A DNA stretch of 64,000 nucleotides, taken from NCBI RefSeq assembly GCF_001049735.1, contig NZ_CVPC01000011.1, forward strand, positions 315-64,314. The letters are read 5' to 3'. A program made the position numbers and the translations under genes. Positions 35,382 through 44,823 of the stretch are shown here, one piece after another. The notes beneath the pieces are model-generated. The model saw only the letters and a list, made by a program, of their open reading frames with translations. It did no database searches and was not told the DNA's origin. Origin of the DNA: Nereida ignava (GTDB lineage: Bacteria; Pseudomonadota; Alphaproteobacteria; Rhodobacterales; Rhodobacteraceae). How positions within the stretch are numbered: the stretch's first letter is position 1; each line of letters begins with the position of its first letter.

Positions 35382-36457
35382 TGGTTGAAAAAGCAGCTTC
35401 ACGCGCGCTGGCTCAGGGGCTTTTGGCCCAATTTGAAGGGGCGGGCGCACAGCTTGTCGAAGCCGATATTTTGCAACCTGCGGATTTGTTGTTGGACCTT
35501 TATGGCGAAGATATTCGCGCGCGTGCTTACACCACATCGGACCCGCTGCGCGGCGAGCAAATGCTGCGTCCCGATTTCACTGTTCCTGTTGTCCAGATGC
35601 ACATGGACGGCGGGGCAGAGCCTGCGCGTTATGCCTACATGGGTGAAGTTTTCCGCCGCCAAGACACGGATGCGGAACGTGCCTGTGAGTATATGCAAGT
35701 GGGCTACGAGGCTTTTGACCGCGACGCCGCTGCAGCCGATGCTGAGGTTTTCGGCCTATTCAGCCGCGTGCTTGCCCCTTACGGGTTGGCGGCAGTAACA
35801 GGCGATATTGGTCTGGTGACGGCAGCGGTGCAGTCCCTTAACACAAGCGCACGTCGCAAAGCGGCGTTGATGCGTCACGTCTGGCGGCCACGCCGTTTTA
35901 GGCAGCTTCTTGAACGCTATAGTGGCGCGCTTCCTGTAAGCGATGCGCGCGCGAAACTACTTGGCTCTGACCAGCCGTTCAAAAATGCAGGGCCGTTAAT
36001 CGGCAAACGTTCGGCTGCACAGATCGAGGCGCGCCTTGATGTGCTGCGCCAAGATGCGGCCACGGCGCCCATTGGTGCTGGCGAGGTTGAGTTGCTTAAC
36101 GCGTTGCTTAATTTGCGTGAGACATGCCCTAATGCGCTTTCCGCGCTGCGTGATTTTGCCGTTGATTTCCCGCTTCTTGCACCGGCTGTTCAGCAATTTG
36201 ATGCCCGTCTTGATGCTTTGTCTACCGCAGGCGTCGGTGTCGATGACTTACCGTTCGAGGCAAGTTTCGGGCGTACATCGATGGAATACTATGATGGTTT
36301 TGTCTTCGGGTTCCGTTCAACGTCACGTCCTGATTTGCCACCTATAGCTACAGGTGGTCGCTATGATGCACTGACGGAACGCTTGGGCAACGGACGAACT
36401 ATTCCTGCAGTCGGCGGTGTCATCCGTCCGGGGCTTTTGTTGGAGGTGGCGCAATGA
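35381..36457 (+). CDS. hisZ: ATP phosphoribosyltransferase regulatory subunit
   Basis: A 358-residue HisS-like protein that lacks aminoacylation but activates short HisG and provides histidine feedback control. It keeps the class II fold: MLRPDFTVPVVQMHMDG, YAYMGEVFRRQDTDAERACE, YYDGFVFGF and TGGRYDALTERLGNG, while the anticodon domain is absent. Located between hisS and hisG with overlaps at both ends. Confidence 0.93.
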   Translation: MVEKAASRALAQGLLAQFEGAGAQLVEADILQPADLLLDLYGEDIRARAYTTSDPLRGEQMLRPDFTVPVVQMHMDGGAEPARYAYMGEVFRRQDTDAERACEYMQVGYEAFDRDAAAADAEVFGLFSRVLAPYGLAAVTGDIGLVTAAVQSLNTSARRKAALMRHVWRPRRFRQLLERYSGALPVSDARAKLLGSDQPFKNAGPLIGKRSAAQIEARLDVLRQDAATAPIGAGEVELLNALLNLRETCPNALSALRDFAVDFPLLAPAVQQFDARLDALSTAGVGVDDLPFEASFGRTSMEYYDGFVFGFRSTSRPDLPPIATGGRYDALTERLGNGRTIPAVGGVIRPGLLLEVAQ

Positions 36458-37155
36458 TCAAGTTGGGTGTGCCGTCCAAAGGGCGCTTGATGGAAAAGAC
36501 GTTTGATTGGTTTGGACAGCGGGGCGTGACGCTGTCGCGCTCTGGCGCTGAGCGGGAGTACGCGGGCCAGGTTGAGGGCGTTGAGGGACTTGAGTTGGTT
36601 CTTTTGTCCGCGGGTGAAATCCCCCGTGAACTGGCTGCTGGCCGCATCAACCTTGGGGTTACGGGCAGTGATCTGGTGCGCGAAAAGCTGGCGAATTGGG
36701 ACACACACGTCAGCGAGTTAGCTCTGCTTGGTTTTGGCCACGCCGATCTGATTATTGCGGTGCCAGACGTGTGGGTCGATGTTGAAACGCTTGATGATCT
36801 GGATGCTGTCGCGGCGCAATTTCGGGCTGATCACGGCCATCGTTTGCGGATTGCGACCAAATACCACCGGCTTGTGCGCGAACACCTTCGCGACACCGGT
36901 GTTGCGGACTACCAGCTTGTAGATAGCCAAGGCGCCACAGAAGGTACGGTCAAGAACGAGACGGCCGAGGCTGTTGCCGACATTACTTCAACGGGTGAAA
37001 CACTTCGGGCCAACCACTTGCGGGTGTTGTCGGGTGAGCCGGTGCACCGGTCTCAGGCCACGCTCTTTAGATCCCTAAGTGCACCGATGACCAAAGAAGA
37101 CCGCACAAATCTTGCTCAGCTTATGGATGTGCTGGGGCTGCAGGACGCGCGCTAG
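36454..37155 (+). CDS. hisG: ATP phosphoribosyltransferase, short form
   Basis: A 233-residue catalytic subunit of the first step of histidine synthesis (ATP plus PRPP). Typical segments: LGVPSKGRLMEKTFDWF at the start, NLGVTGSDLVRE, and DSQGATEGTVKNETAEAVADI before the PRPP site and TSTGETLRANHLRVL. It lacks the C-terminal regulatory domain of long HisG and so needs HisZ, encoded just upstream with a four-base overlap. Confidence 0.95.
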   Translation: MIKLGVPSKGRLMEKTFDWFGQRGVTLSRSGAEREYAGQVEGVEGLELVLLSAGEIPRELAAGRINLGVTGSDLVREKLANWDTHVSELALLGFGHADLIIAVPDVWVDVETLDDLDAVAAQFRADHGHRLRIATKYHRLVREHLRDTGVADYQLVDSQGATEGTVKNETAEAVADITSTGETLRANHLRVLSGEPVHRSQATLFRSLSAPMTKEDRTNLAQLMDVLGLQDAR

Positions 37156-37175
37156 GCAGCGCATTTAGTTGCGAG

Positions 37176-37607
37176 TCAACGCACGCCAATGTCGGCCAAT
37201 GCAGCGCTTAGGTCCGCGGGCAGTGCTTCTTCATTTGCGCGGGCATCCGACAGGTCAGCCGGACTATCTTCTGGTTTAAGGTATCTCCAGCCTTGAAATG
37301 GCCGCTTGAGGGCGGTTTCCGTCCGGTGCATTTCAGGATCGACAACAATGGCGCAGCGGCGAATGCCGTCACCGGCGATGTATTCATCAAGGCGCAAAAT
37401 ACGTTGCCGGCACTGGATAACGCCTTTGATCACCCAAAAGATTGAGCCGCCGTTCAGGATTTCCTCCTCACGTTTCGGCCACATACGGGTAATGTGCTGC
37501 GGTTTATTATCGCGGGTGCGCGCGCGGGGCAGGGCCTGCCAAGCCAGTAATTGTTCAACGTTTTCAGTTCCAACTGATAGTTTGATTAAATTAATTATCT
37601 TTTCCAC
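37176..37607 (-). CDS. DUF1489 family protein
   Basis: A 143-residue protein of unknown function common in alphaproteobacteria. The start LIKLSVGTENVEQLLAWQ, RMWPKREEEILNGGSIFWVIKG, CRQRILRLDE, and RRCAIVVDPEMHRTE with FQGWRYLKPED are characteristic. GTG at 37607 is chosen, with GAGGG upstream; this gives the usual N-terminus. Convergent with hisG, divergent from nrdJ. Confidence 0.85.
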   Translation of the reverse strand: MEKIINLIKLSVGTENVEQLLAWQALPRARTRDNKPQHITRMWPKREEEILNGGSIFWVIKGVIQCRQRILRLDEYIAGDGIRRCAIVVDPEMHRTETALKRPFQGWRYLKPEDSPADLSDARANEEALPADLSAALADIGVR

Positions 37608-37707
37608 AGGCCGACCCTCAAAATTATCAATCAATGGTAGTAGAAATCAGTGCACCATCAAGCTATTGTGTGGGTCTGCCATTGAACATCGAAATAGGAA
37701 ACCCGCT

Positions 37708-39969
37708 ATGAGCCGATTCACTGCCCCCATTGCTGAGCAAATCTGGGACATGAAATACCGTTTCAAGGAAGCTGATGGAACACCCATCGATACCACTGTC
37801 GAGGACACGTGGCGCCGGATTGCGCGCTCGCTTGCGTCGGTAGAAAAGGACCCCGCCCATTGGGAGGAGCGGTTCTATAGCGCGCTTGAGGATTTCAAAT
37901 ATCTGCCAGCGGGCCGTATTACTGCGGGTGCCGGAACCGAGCGGTCTGTTACGTTGTTTAACTGTTTTGTTATGGGCACGATCCCTGACAGCATGGGCGG
38001 CATTTTTGAGATGCTCAAAGAGGCCGCGCTGACGATGCAGCAAGGCGGTGGCATCGGGTACGACTTTTCCACTATTCGCCCCAAAGGTGCTGGTGTGAAG
38101 GGTGTGGCGGCAGATGCCTCAGGCCCTCTGTCGTTCATGGATGTGTGGGATGCGATGTGCCGCACAATTATGTCCGCAGGCTCGCGCCGTGGTGCGATGA
38201 TGGCGACAATGCGCTGTGACCACCCCGATATCGAAGACTTCATTACGGCAAAATCTGACGCGGCGCGTTTGCGGATGTTTAACGTTTCCGTTTTGATCAC
38301 TGACCCCTTCATGGAGGCAGTAAAAGCGGGATCAACTTGGGATCTGAAGTTCGATGGCGTGACGCATAAAACGGTTAACGCCCGCGAGTTGTGGGACCAG
38401 ATCATGCAGTCCACGTATGATTACGCAGAGCCCGGTGTTATCTTTATCGATCGCATCAATGCGATGAATAACCTCAACTATTGTGAAAGCATCGCAGCCA
38501 CCAACCCATGTGGTGAGCAGCCACTGCCACCCTATGGCGCGTGTTTGCTTGGCTCGATCAACATGGCCAAATTGGTTGAGAACGCTTTTGAAGAGGGCGC
38601 GCATCTTGATGTTGCCAAAATGACAGAGCTGGTCGCGACCGCTGTGCGCATGATGGACAACGTCGTGGACGCATCACGCTTTCCGCTTGAAGCACAGGCG
38701 CAAGAGGCCCAAGCTAAGCGCCGCATCGGCCTTGGTGTCACGGGTCTTGCGGACGCGCTGTTGATGGTTGGTCTGCGCTACGGCTCCGTTGAGGCGGCTG
38801 AGCAAACAGACGCATGGATGAAAGCCATCGCAAACGCGTCCTATATGGCATCTGTCGATCTGGCCAAAGAGAAGGGTGCGTTCCCGCTCTTTGACGCTGA
38901 CAAATACTTGGCCAGCGGTGCAATGGCGACCATGGATAAAGAAGTCACAGATGCCATTCGCAAGCATGGCATTCGTAACGCGCTTCTGACATCCATCGCG
39001 CCAACAGGCACCATCAGCCTTTACGCAGGTAACGTGTCATCAGGCATTGAGCCGGTGTTTGCTTATGCCTACAAACGTAAGGTTTTGCAAAAGGACGGCA
39101 GCCGTACCGAAGAAGAAGTTGTGGATTACGCAGTACAGATGTGGCGCGAAAAGTTCGGCGATGCTGAGCTGCCCGACTATTTCGTCAACGCACAAACACT
39201 TGCGCCGCTTGATCACGTTCGGATGCAATCTGCGGCTCAAAAGTGGATTGACAGCTCCATTTCCAAAACCATCAACTGCCCAGAAGACATCAGCTTTGAG
39301 GCATTCAAAGAAGTCTACATGGAAGCGTGGGACACGGGCTGTAAGGGCTGCACAACCTACCGTCCAAATGATGTGACGGGTTCTGTGCTGTCTGTTTCGG
39401 AAAGCAGCGAAAGCGCGCCTGAGGCGGATACTGGTGCGGACGTTGTGTACCTGTCAGAGCCGCTTGACCGTCCGCAAGAGCTTGAAGGCACAACTTATAA
39501 GTTGAAATGGCCCGACAGCGAGCACGCGATTTACATCACCGTCAATGATGTGATGGTTGGCCAACAACGCCGTCCGTTTGAAGTGTTTATCAACTCTAAA
39601 AACATGGAGCACTTTGCTTGGACAGTCGCACTTACACGCATGATCTCGGCGGTCTTCCGTCGTGGCGGAGATGTGTCGTTCGTTGTTGAAGAGCTGAAAG
39701 CAGTCTTTGATCCGCGCGGTGGTGCATGGATTCAAGGCCGTTATGTTCCTTCAATTTTGGCGGCGATCGGTCAAGTGATCGAAAAGCACATGATCTCTAT
39801 CGGCATGATCGAAGGTGAAGGCATGGGCCTCAAAAGCGATCCGCAGCAACAAGTTGTGAAACTGCACGAAAGCCGCGGAAAAGCCTGCCCAAGCTGTGGT
39901 CAATATAGCCTACAAATGCGCGAAGGCTGCATGACCTGCTCGGACTGCGGTCACTCAAAGTGTGGCTAG
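37708..39969 (+). CDS. nrdJ: Adenosylcobalamin-dependent ribonucleoside-diphosphate reductase (class II)
   Basis: A 753-residue class II reductase making deoxyribonucleotides with B12. N-terminal active-site Cys in LFNCFVMG, NPCGEQPLPPYGACLLGS with the radical cysteine and second Glu region, GVTGLADALLMVGL, and SIAPTGTISLYAGNVSSGIEP. The last ~45 residues carry four CxxC-type pairs (CPSCGQYSL, CMTCSDCGHSKC), a zinc-ribbon-like tail that delivers reducing electrons. AGGA lies before the ATG at 37708. The upstream gap of 100 bases is too short for a cobalamin riboswitch. A 12-base palindrome TAGCCTAGGCTA covers the stop, followed by a T-rich stretch. Confidence 0.95.
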   Translation: MSRFTAPIAEQIWDMKYRFKEADGTPIDTTVEDTWRRIARSLASVEKDPAHWEERFYSALEDFKYLPAGRITAGAGTERSVTLFNCFVMGTIPDSMGGIFEMLKEAALTMQQGGGIGYDFSTIRPKGAGVKGVAADASGPLSFMDVWDAMCRTIMSAGSRRGAMMATMRCDHPDIEDFITAKSDAARLRMFNVSVLITDPFMEAVKAGSTWDLKFDGVTHKTVNARELWDQIMQSTYDYAEPGVIFIDRINAMNNLNYCESIAATNPCGEQPLPPYGACLLGSINMAKLVENAFEEGAHLDVAKMTELVATAVRMMDNVVDASRFPLEAQAQEAQAKRRIGLGVTGLADALLMVGLRYGSVEAAEQTDAWMKAIANASYMASVDLAKEKGAFPLFDADKYLASGAMATMDKEVTDAIRKHGIRNALLTSIAPTGTISLYAGNVSSGIEPVFAYAYKRKVLQKDGSRTEEEVVDYAVQMWREKFGDAELPDYFVNAQTLAPLDHVRMQSAAQKWIDSSISKTINCPEDISFEAFKEVYMEAWDTGCKGCTTYRPNDVTGSVLSVSESSESAPEADTGADVVYLSEPLDRPQELEGTTYKLKWPDSEHAIYITVNDVMVGQQRRPFEVFINSKNMEHFAWTVALTRMISAVFRRGGDVSFVVEELKAVFDPRGGAWIQGRYVPSILAAIGQVIEKHMISIGMIEGEGMGLKSDPQQQVVKLHESRGKACPSCGQYSLQMREGCMTCSDCGHSKCG

Positions 39970-40108
39970 CCTAGGCTAAAGGTGCATTTTTTTATTTTGG
40001 CACCGGATTTGCTGTTGAAGGTAGACGTTTGACAATCACCCACATCCCGCAAGAACTGGGTCGCCTTCTGCTGCCCCGTGCAGTTAGATAGCCTTCTGAA
40101 TACCAATA

Positions 40109-41038
40109 ATGGACGCTTTGATGGGCAAACCGACTTCTCCCGTTGTGGACTTGAACGCCGCACTGTTACTGCTTTTGTTGGCAGCCGTTTGGGGTGGGTC
40201 TTTCTTCTTTGCTGAGGTGGCTTTGCGTGAGTTGCCGCCGCTTGTCATCACGTTGTTCAGGGTATCGCTGGCGGTTCCGGTTTTGCTTGCGGTTGTGGTT
40301 TTGCGCGGTGTCCCCATCACGCGCAGCTTGCGGGTTTGGCGCGCTTATTTGTTGATGGGCGCGCTCAACAACGCGATACCGTTTTCGCTCATATTCTGGG
40401 GCCAGACCCAAATCGAGAGCGGGCTTGCCTCAATCTTGAACGGGACGACAGCGATGTTTGGCGCGCTGGTTGCTGGGCTTTTGCTGCCCGATGAGCCGCT
40501 GCGCGCCAACAAATTGATCGGCGCGGCCTTGGGTCTTGCGGGGGTTGCTTTCATCATGGGGCCTGACGCGTTGCAGGATTTCAACCTCACCAATTTGGCC
40601 CAACTGGCCATTCTGGGCGCGACGCTATCGTATGCCTTTGCGAGTGTGTGGGGTAAAACCACGCTTGCCGGTCAGCCACCTTTGATGAACGCGCTTGGTA
40701 TGGTGGTGTGCAGCAGCGCGTTAATGCTGCCCATCGTGTGGCTTACCCACGGTGTCCCGTCACTCGCCTTTCAGCCTGCAACATGGGGCGCGCTTTTGGG
40801 GTTGGCGGTGCTGTCAACGGCGCTTGCCTATTTGCTCTACTTTGCGATTTTGGCGCGCGCAGGGGCTGCCAACTTGATGTTGGTCACGTTGTTGATCCCG
40901 CCGTTTGCCATCACGCTTGGGGCGTTTTTCTTGTCTGAACGGATCGGCATTCAGGCCTTTGCGGGCTTTGGTGTGATCGCCATTGGTTTTGCGGTCACTG
41001 ATGGGCGGCTCTTTGCCCGTTTGCGTCAACGCCGTTGA
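40109..41038 (+). CDS. EamA/DMT family transporter
   Basis: A 309-residue inner-membrane protein with ten hydrophobic helices in two EamA repeats (about 15-145 and 160-300). Typical pieces are AAVWGGSFFFAEVALREL, NGTTAMFGALVAGLLLPDE and LAYLLYFAILARAGAA. Family members export amino acids or other metabolites. The substrate cannot be told. Single gene. Confidence 0.9.
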   Translation: MDALMGKPTSPVVDLNAALLLLLLAAVWGGSFFFAEVALRELPPLVITLFRVSLAVPVLLAVVVLRGVPITRSLRVWRAYLLMGALNNAIPFSLIFWGQTQIESGLASILNGTTAMFGALVAGLLLPDEPLRANKLIGAALGLAGVAFIMGPDALQDFNLTNLAQLAILGATLSYAFASVWGKTTLAGQPPLMNALGMVVCSSALMLPIVWLTHGVPSLAFQPATWGALLGLAVLSTALAYLLYFAILARAGAANLMLVTLLIPPFAITLGAFFLSERIGIQAFAGFGVIAIGFAVTDGRLFARLRQRR

Positions 41039-41047
41039 CAAAATGGC

Positions 41048-41068
41048 GTGTAAATTGAACCGTTACAC
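41048..41068. promoter_or_regulatory. Inverted repeat before the zinc-uptake cluster (candidate Zur site)
   Basis: GTGTAA (41048-41053) and TTACAC (41063-41068) are exact reverse complements with nine bases between. It lies 27 bases before the first gene. Zur operators in this group are AT-rich inverted repeats with TGTAA/TTACA-like ends, so a Zur site is plausible, not shown. Confidence 0.45.
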
Positions 41069-41094
41069 TAAGGTAGTTTTGATTGGATCAGCTT

Positions 41095-41691
41095 ATGAGA
41101 TTTTTGAGTTTTGCCGCTTTCACTTTGGCATGCACTACGGCTCTTCATGCCTCTGACACCCGCCAGCTTGGCGCGCACGAACACGGGGTCGGGCAGTTGA
41201 ACATTGCCGTCGATGGTGGGCAGGTTGCAATGGAATTTCATGCCCCGGGTGCTGATATTGTGGGCTTTGAGTATGTGGCAAGCAGTGATGCGGATCGTGC
41301 GGCCATTGCTGATGGGGTCGCAGCGCTTGCGCGTCCGCTAGATTTGTTCGTGCTGTCTGCGGAGGCTGGCTGCAATGTCGTGCGCGCCGCGGCAGAGCTT
41401 GAAGCAGATGATGCGCACGATCACGGTCATGATGCGCATGATCACGATGAACACGAACATGATGAGCATGCCCATGACGCGCACGCGGACGGGGACAGTC
41501 ACGCAGAGTTCCACGCAGAGTATCTGCTGGAGTGCGCATCGCCTGACGCGCTCAGCACTGTTGAGTTTGCTTATTTTGACCAGTTCGAAAATGCCCGCGA
41601 AGTCGATGTGCAGATCCTAAGCGATGCAGGTGCGATCCGCTTCAAAGTCACCCGCAGCGAGCCTGTTCTCGACTTGCGCGGCATCTTCTGA
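41095..41691 (+). CDS. Zinc-binding periplasmic protein, DUF2796/ZrgA-like
   Basis: A 198-residue exported protein. Signal peptide at about 1-18 (FAAFTLACTTALHA-SD); the DUF2796 start RQLGAHEHGVGQLNIAVDGG and the motif MEFHAPGADIVGFEY follow; the centre has a long His/Asp-rich stretch (about 105-140, repeated HDHDEHEHDEH) for metal binding. In Vibrio cholerae ZrgA, with four partners, imports zinc. The same five-gene order occurs here. Confidence 0.88.
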   Translation: MRFLSFAAFTLACTTALHASDTRQLGAHEHGVGQLNIAVDGGQVAMEFHAPGADIVGFEYVASSDADRAAIADGVAALARPLDLFVLSAEAGCNVVRAAAELEADDAHDHGHDAHDHDEHEHDEHAHDAHADGDSHAEFHAEYLLECASPDALSTVEFAYFDQFENAREVDVQILSDAGAIRFKVTRSEPVLDLRGIF

Positions 41692-41705
41692 GAAAGCCGC
41701 AGCCC

Positions 41706-42443
41706 GTGACGCGCCCAGATCAGGTTTTGTCCATGACGGATGTGTCGTACCGTTGGGGGCGTGCGGGCTTTGGCCTTGCGGTGCCACAGCTACAGGTCGC
41801 GGCAGGCGAGACTGTGCTGTTGTTAGGGCGAAGCGGGTCAGGTAAATCCACTTTGCTGTCGCTGATCTGCGGCACGGTTATGCCAGATCAGGGGCGCATC
41901 GATGTCGGGGGGGCTGATCTTTGCACCCTATCTGCGGCGCGGCGTGATCGACACAGGGCCGAATACATTGGCCTCATTTTTCAACAATTCAATTTGCTGC
42001 CCTACGCAAGTGTCACGGACAACATTTTGCTACCATTGCGGTTTGCGCCCAAGCGGCGTGGCCGCGTTTCGGGGCCGTTGCATGAGGCCGCACGGCTGTG
42101 TGCAGCGCTTGGAATTGATGAGGCGCTACTGGCTGCGCGGGCGGGAAGTCTGAGTGTGGGCCAGCAACAGCGCGTCGCCGCTGCCCGTGCGCTTATCGGG
42201 TTCCCGCAGCTAATCATCGCAGATGAGCCGACCTCTGCGCTTGATGCCGCTAGCCAAGAGACTTTTCTTAGCCTGTTGTTCGATCAGGCCCGCACGCATA
42301 ATTCTGCCGTGATGATGGTTAGCCATGACGCGCGGCTTGCGCCGATGTTTGATCGGGTTCTGCAGATGGACGACATTGCTCAAACTTTGCCCCCGCCACC
42401 GCAAAAAATGCGGTCTGCAACTAAACCGGAGCACAACGCATGA
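41706..42443 (+). CDS. ABC transporter ATPase of the zinc-uptake cluster (LolD/MacB-like, ZrgB-like)
   Basis: A 245-residue ATPase. Walker A GRSGSGKST at about 41-49, Q-loop IFQQFNLLPYA, signature LSVGQQQRVAAARAL (with V for G in the usual LSGGQ), Walker B IIADEPTSALD, and H-loop VSHDAR. The start may be GTG 41706 or ATG 41733 (MTDVSYRWG). It overlaps the FtsX-like gene by four bases. Confidence 0.88.
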   Translation: MTRPDQVLSMTDVSYRWGRAGFGLAVPQLQVAAGETVLLLGRSGSGKSTLLSLICGTVMPDQGRIDVGGADLCTLSAARRDRHRAEYIGLIFQQFNLLPYASVTDNILLPLRFAPKRRGRVSGPLHEAARLCAALGIDEALLAARAGSLSVGQQQRVAAARALIGFPQLIIADEPTSALDAASQETFLSLLFDQARTHNSAVMMVSHDARLAPMFDRVLQMDDIAQTLPPPPQKMRSATKPEHNA

Positions 42444-43690
42444 TTATCCGGCTGGCCCTGGGATCATTGCGCGCCCGTGCGGTCACGGTGGTTATGACTG
42501 TCTTAGCCATCGCGCTGTCGGTCATGTTGTTTCTGGGTGTTGAGAAAGTGCGCACCGGCGCCAAGACCAGCTTTGCCGAGACCATATCGGGGACGGATTT
42601 GATCGTGGGTGCACGTTCTGGATCGGTTCAGCTTTTGCTTTATTCGGTTTTTCGGATTGGCAACGCCACCAACAATATGACGTGGCAAAGCTACCAAGAC
42701 ATTCTGGCCCGACCCGAAGTTGATTGGATCGTGCCCATCTCTTTGGGCGACAGTCACAGGCAGTTTCGTGTGATGGGCACCACGGACGCGTTTTTTCAGC
42801 GCTATAAATACCGCTCGGGCAGGGGGCTTGAGTTGGCAAAAGGCACGCTAATGGGGGACCTGTTTGATACGGTTCTTGGCGCGGATGTGGCAGATGCGTT
42901 GGGCTATGACATAGGCGATCCGATTGTCGTGTCACACGGGCTGGCATCGTTTAGCGACCATGATGATCTGCCGTTTCGTGTGTCGGGCATTTTGCAGAAA
43001 ACAGGCACCCCTGTTGACCGGACTGTCATCGTTGGGCTGCGCGCGATTGAGGCCATTCATGTTGACTGGCAAAGCGGCGCGCGTATGTCTTCGGCCACCA
43101 CGCCCGAGGCAGTGATCCGCCAGATGGAACTGGAACCCAAGGCAATTACCGCGGCACTTATCGGCATCAACAGCCGTCTTCAGGTATTTGGCCTGCAGCG
43201 CGCCATCAATGAATACCCCCAAGAACCGCTTCTGGCGATTTTGCCGGGCGTGGCGCTTCAGGAACTTTGGCAAATCGTGGGCATCGCGGAAACGGCGCTA
43301 CTGGCAGTTTCAGCGATGGTCATTGTCACCGCGTTGATCGGGATGATGGCAACGCTTTTTTCAAGCCTGTCAGAAAGGCGACGCGAAATGGCAATTTTCC
43401 GAGCAATGGGCGCGCGGCCACGGGTCATCGTGGGGTTATTGGTGTTGGAAGCTTCGTTGATGTCAGCCGTGGGCGCGGCGCTTGGGGTTGTGATGCTGTA
43501 CGGCGGGCTTGTTGTGGCGCAACCGATGATTGACGCGGCCTTTGGCCTTTGGTTGGCAATTGCACCGCCCACATTTCGTGAGGGTATTGTGGTGCTGTGT
43601 GTCGTAATCGCTGGCGCAATTGTGAGCGCCGTTCCCGCGATCAGGGCCTATCGCGCGTCTGTTGCGGACGGTATGATGGTGAAGATTTAG
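42440..43690 (+). CDS. FtsX-like ABC permease of the zinc-uptake cluster (ZrgC-like)
   Basis: A 416-residue membrane protein with the MacB/FtsX plan: an N-terminal helix (about 15-37), a large extracytoplasmic domain (about 40-285, with SGTDLIVGARSGSVQLLLYS) and three C-terminal helices (about 288-310, 335-360, 378-400). The ERRREMAIFRAMGARP loop is the family mark. Its partner is the ATPase just upstream. Confidence 0.88.
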   Translation: MIIRLALGSLRARAVTVVMTVLAIALSVMLFLGVEKVRTGAKTSFAETISGTDLIVGARSGSVQLLLYSVFRIGNATNNMTWQSYQDILARPEVDWIVPISLGDSHRQFRVMGTTDAFFQRYKYRSGRGLELAKGTLMGDLFDTVLGADVADALGYDIGDPIVVSHGLASFSDHDDLPFRVSGILQKTGTPVDRTVIVGLRAIEAIHVDWQSGARMSSATTPEAVIRQMELEPKAITAALIGINSRLQVFGLQRAINEYPQEPLLAILPGVALQELWQIVGIAETALLAVSAMVIVTALIGMMATLFSSLSERRREMAIFRAMGARPRVIVGLLVLEASLMSAVGAALGVVMLYGGLVVAQPMIDAAFGLWLAIAPPTFREGIVVLCVVIAGAIVSAVPAIRAYRASVADGMMVKI

Positions 43691-43702
43691 GAGTACTGTT
43701 TG

Positions 43703-44209
43703 ATGAAAACCCCGTCTCGCCGTCAGATGTTAGGCATGGTCGCCGCCAGTGCGGTGATGCCAAGCGCGGTGCGTGCGGCGGCGGCCCGTGAAATCATGTG
43801 GGAAGAACTAATCCCGCCCGGGGTGCCTTATTCGGAGATCATCGGGGAAGGCGATATTGATCCGGTAAACGACACGTGGCAGCCGGTTTTTGATGACAAT
43901 GCAACCAAGCTAAACCCCACCCTTGATGGCGCGTATATCCGTATGCCCGGCTATATTATACCGTTGGAATTTGGCACCGGTGGGGTGCGCGAATTTGTCC
44001 TCGTGCCCTATGTGGGCGCGTGCATCCACGTGCCGCCGCCGCCGCCCAACCAGTTGGTGTTTGTAACAGCGCAGGACCCTTGGCCCAACGATGATTTGTG
44101 GGAGGCCGTGTGGGTCACCGGCGAGATCAGCCACGCCATTCAACAGACCGAAGTGGCGCAAACGGGCTACGCGCTATTGGCCGATGCGATGGAGGTGTAC
44201 CAATGGTAA
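43703..44209 (+). CDS. DUF3299 family exported protein (first copy)
   Basis: A 168-residue protein with a possible Tat signal (TPSRRQMLGMVAASAVM, about 3-20). The DUF3299 core shows REIMWEELIPPG, a strand MPGYIIPLEF, and FVLVPYVGACIHVPPPPPNQ with a conserved Cys-His pair. In Vibrio zinc-uptake clusters two such genes follow the ABC permease, as here. Probably periplasmic; exact role unknown. ATG 43703 is used; TTG at 43700 is in frame. Confidence 0.85.
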   Translation: MKTPSRRQMLGMVAASAVMPSAVRAAAAREIMWEELIPPGVPYSEIIGEGDIDPVNDTWQPVFDDNATKLNPTLDGAYIRMPGYIIPLEFGTGGVREFVLVPYVGACIHVPPPPPNQLVFVTAQDPWPNDDLWEAVWVTGEISHAIQQTEVAQTGYALLADAMEVYQW

Positions 44210-44712
44210 ATGACCTCACGAACCGGCGCACCGTGATCGCAGCACTTGCCAGTTTGCCACTTGGTGCGCGCGCGGCTCTGGCGGCCGAGTATATCGATCT
44301 GGAATGGCGCGATCTGTTGCCCAAAGGCCAAACGGCCATTCCGCCAGTGGTGCAAAACCTGATCGATCATGACGAGATGGGCACAAGCGCCATGCAACCA
44401 AAATCCAGCGGTGTGCGCACGGATTGGAACGGCCAGATCGTGCGCATTCCGGGCTTCATTGTGCCGATTGAATATTCTGGCAGTGGGGTGTCTGCATTTA
44501 TTCTGGTGCCTTTCGTGGGCGCTTGCATCCATGTGCCGCCGCCCCCTGCCAATCAACTGGTTTTTGTCACCACGCCTGAACCTTACGAAAGCTCGGGGCT
44601 TTATGAGGCAGTCAACGTGATTGGTATGTTTGGAACCGCTTCTATGTCGACCCAACTGGCCGATATTGCCTATGCGCTGTCAGCAGAAAAAATTGTGCCT
44701 TTTTCCATCTAG
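44203..44712 (+). CDS. DUF3299 family exported protein (second copy)
   Basis: A 169-residue paralogue of the preceding protein, with a possible Tat signal (NRRTVIAALASLPLGARAALA), IDLEWRDLLPKG, IPGFIVPIEY and FILVPFVGACIHVPPPPANQ. GGAGG lies before the ATG at 44203, which overlaps the upstream stop by seven bases. It completes a ZrgABCDE-like five-gene cluster. Confidence 0.85.
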   Translation: MVNDLTNRRTVIAALASLPLGARAALAAEYIDLEWRDLLPKGQTAIPPVVQNLIDHDEMGTSAMQPKSSGVRTDWNGQIVRIPGFIVPIEYSGSGVSAFILVPFVGACIHVPPPPANQLVFVTTPEPYESSGLYEAVNVIGMFGTASMSTQLADIAYALSAEKIVPFSI

Positions 44713-44823
44713 GACAGCTTTGATTGTCAGGTGTCTTTGGTATCTGATTTATCTTCCGTGCCTGCGCGGCTTGTGGTAATCTTAACGAATAATAAAAAAC
44801 GAGTTGAGGCAGAGTAACGAGTT

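Noticed and set aside
37608-37707. Cobalamin riboswitch before nrdJ
   Set aside because: The gap to the divergent gene is only 100 bases and no B12-box-like sequence is seen.
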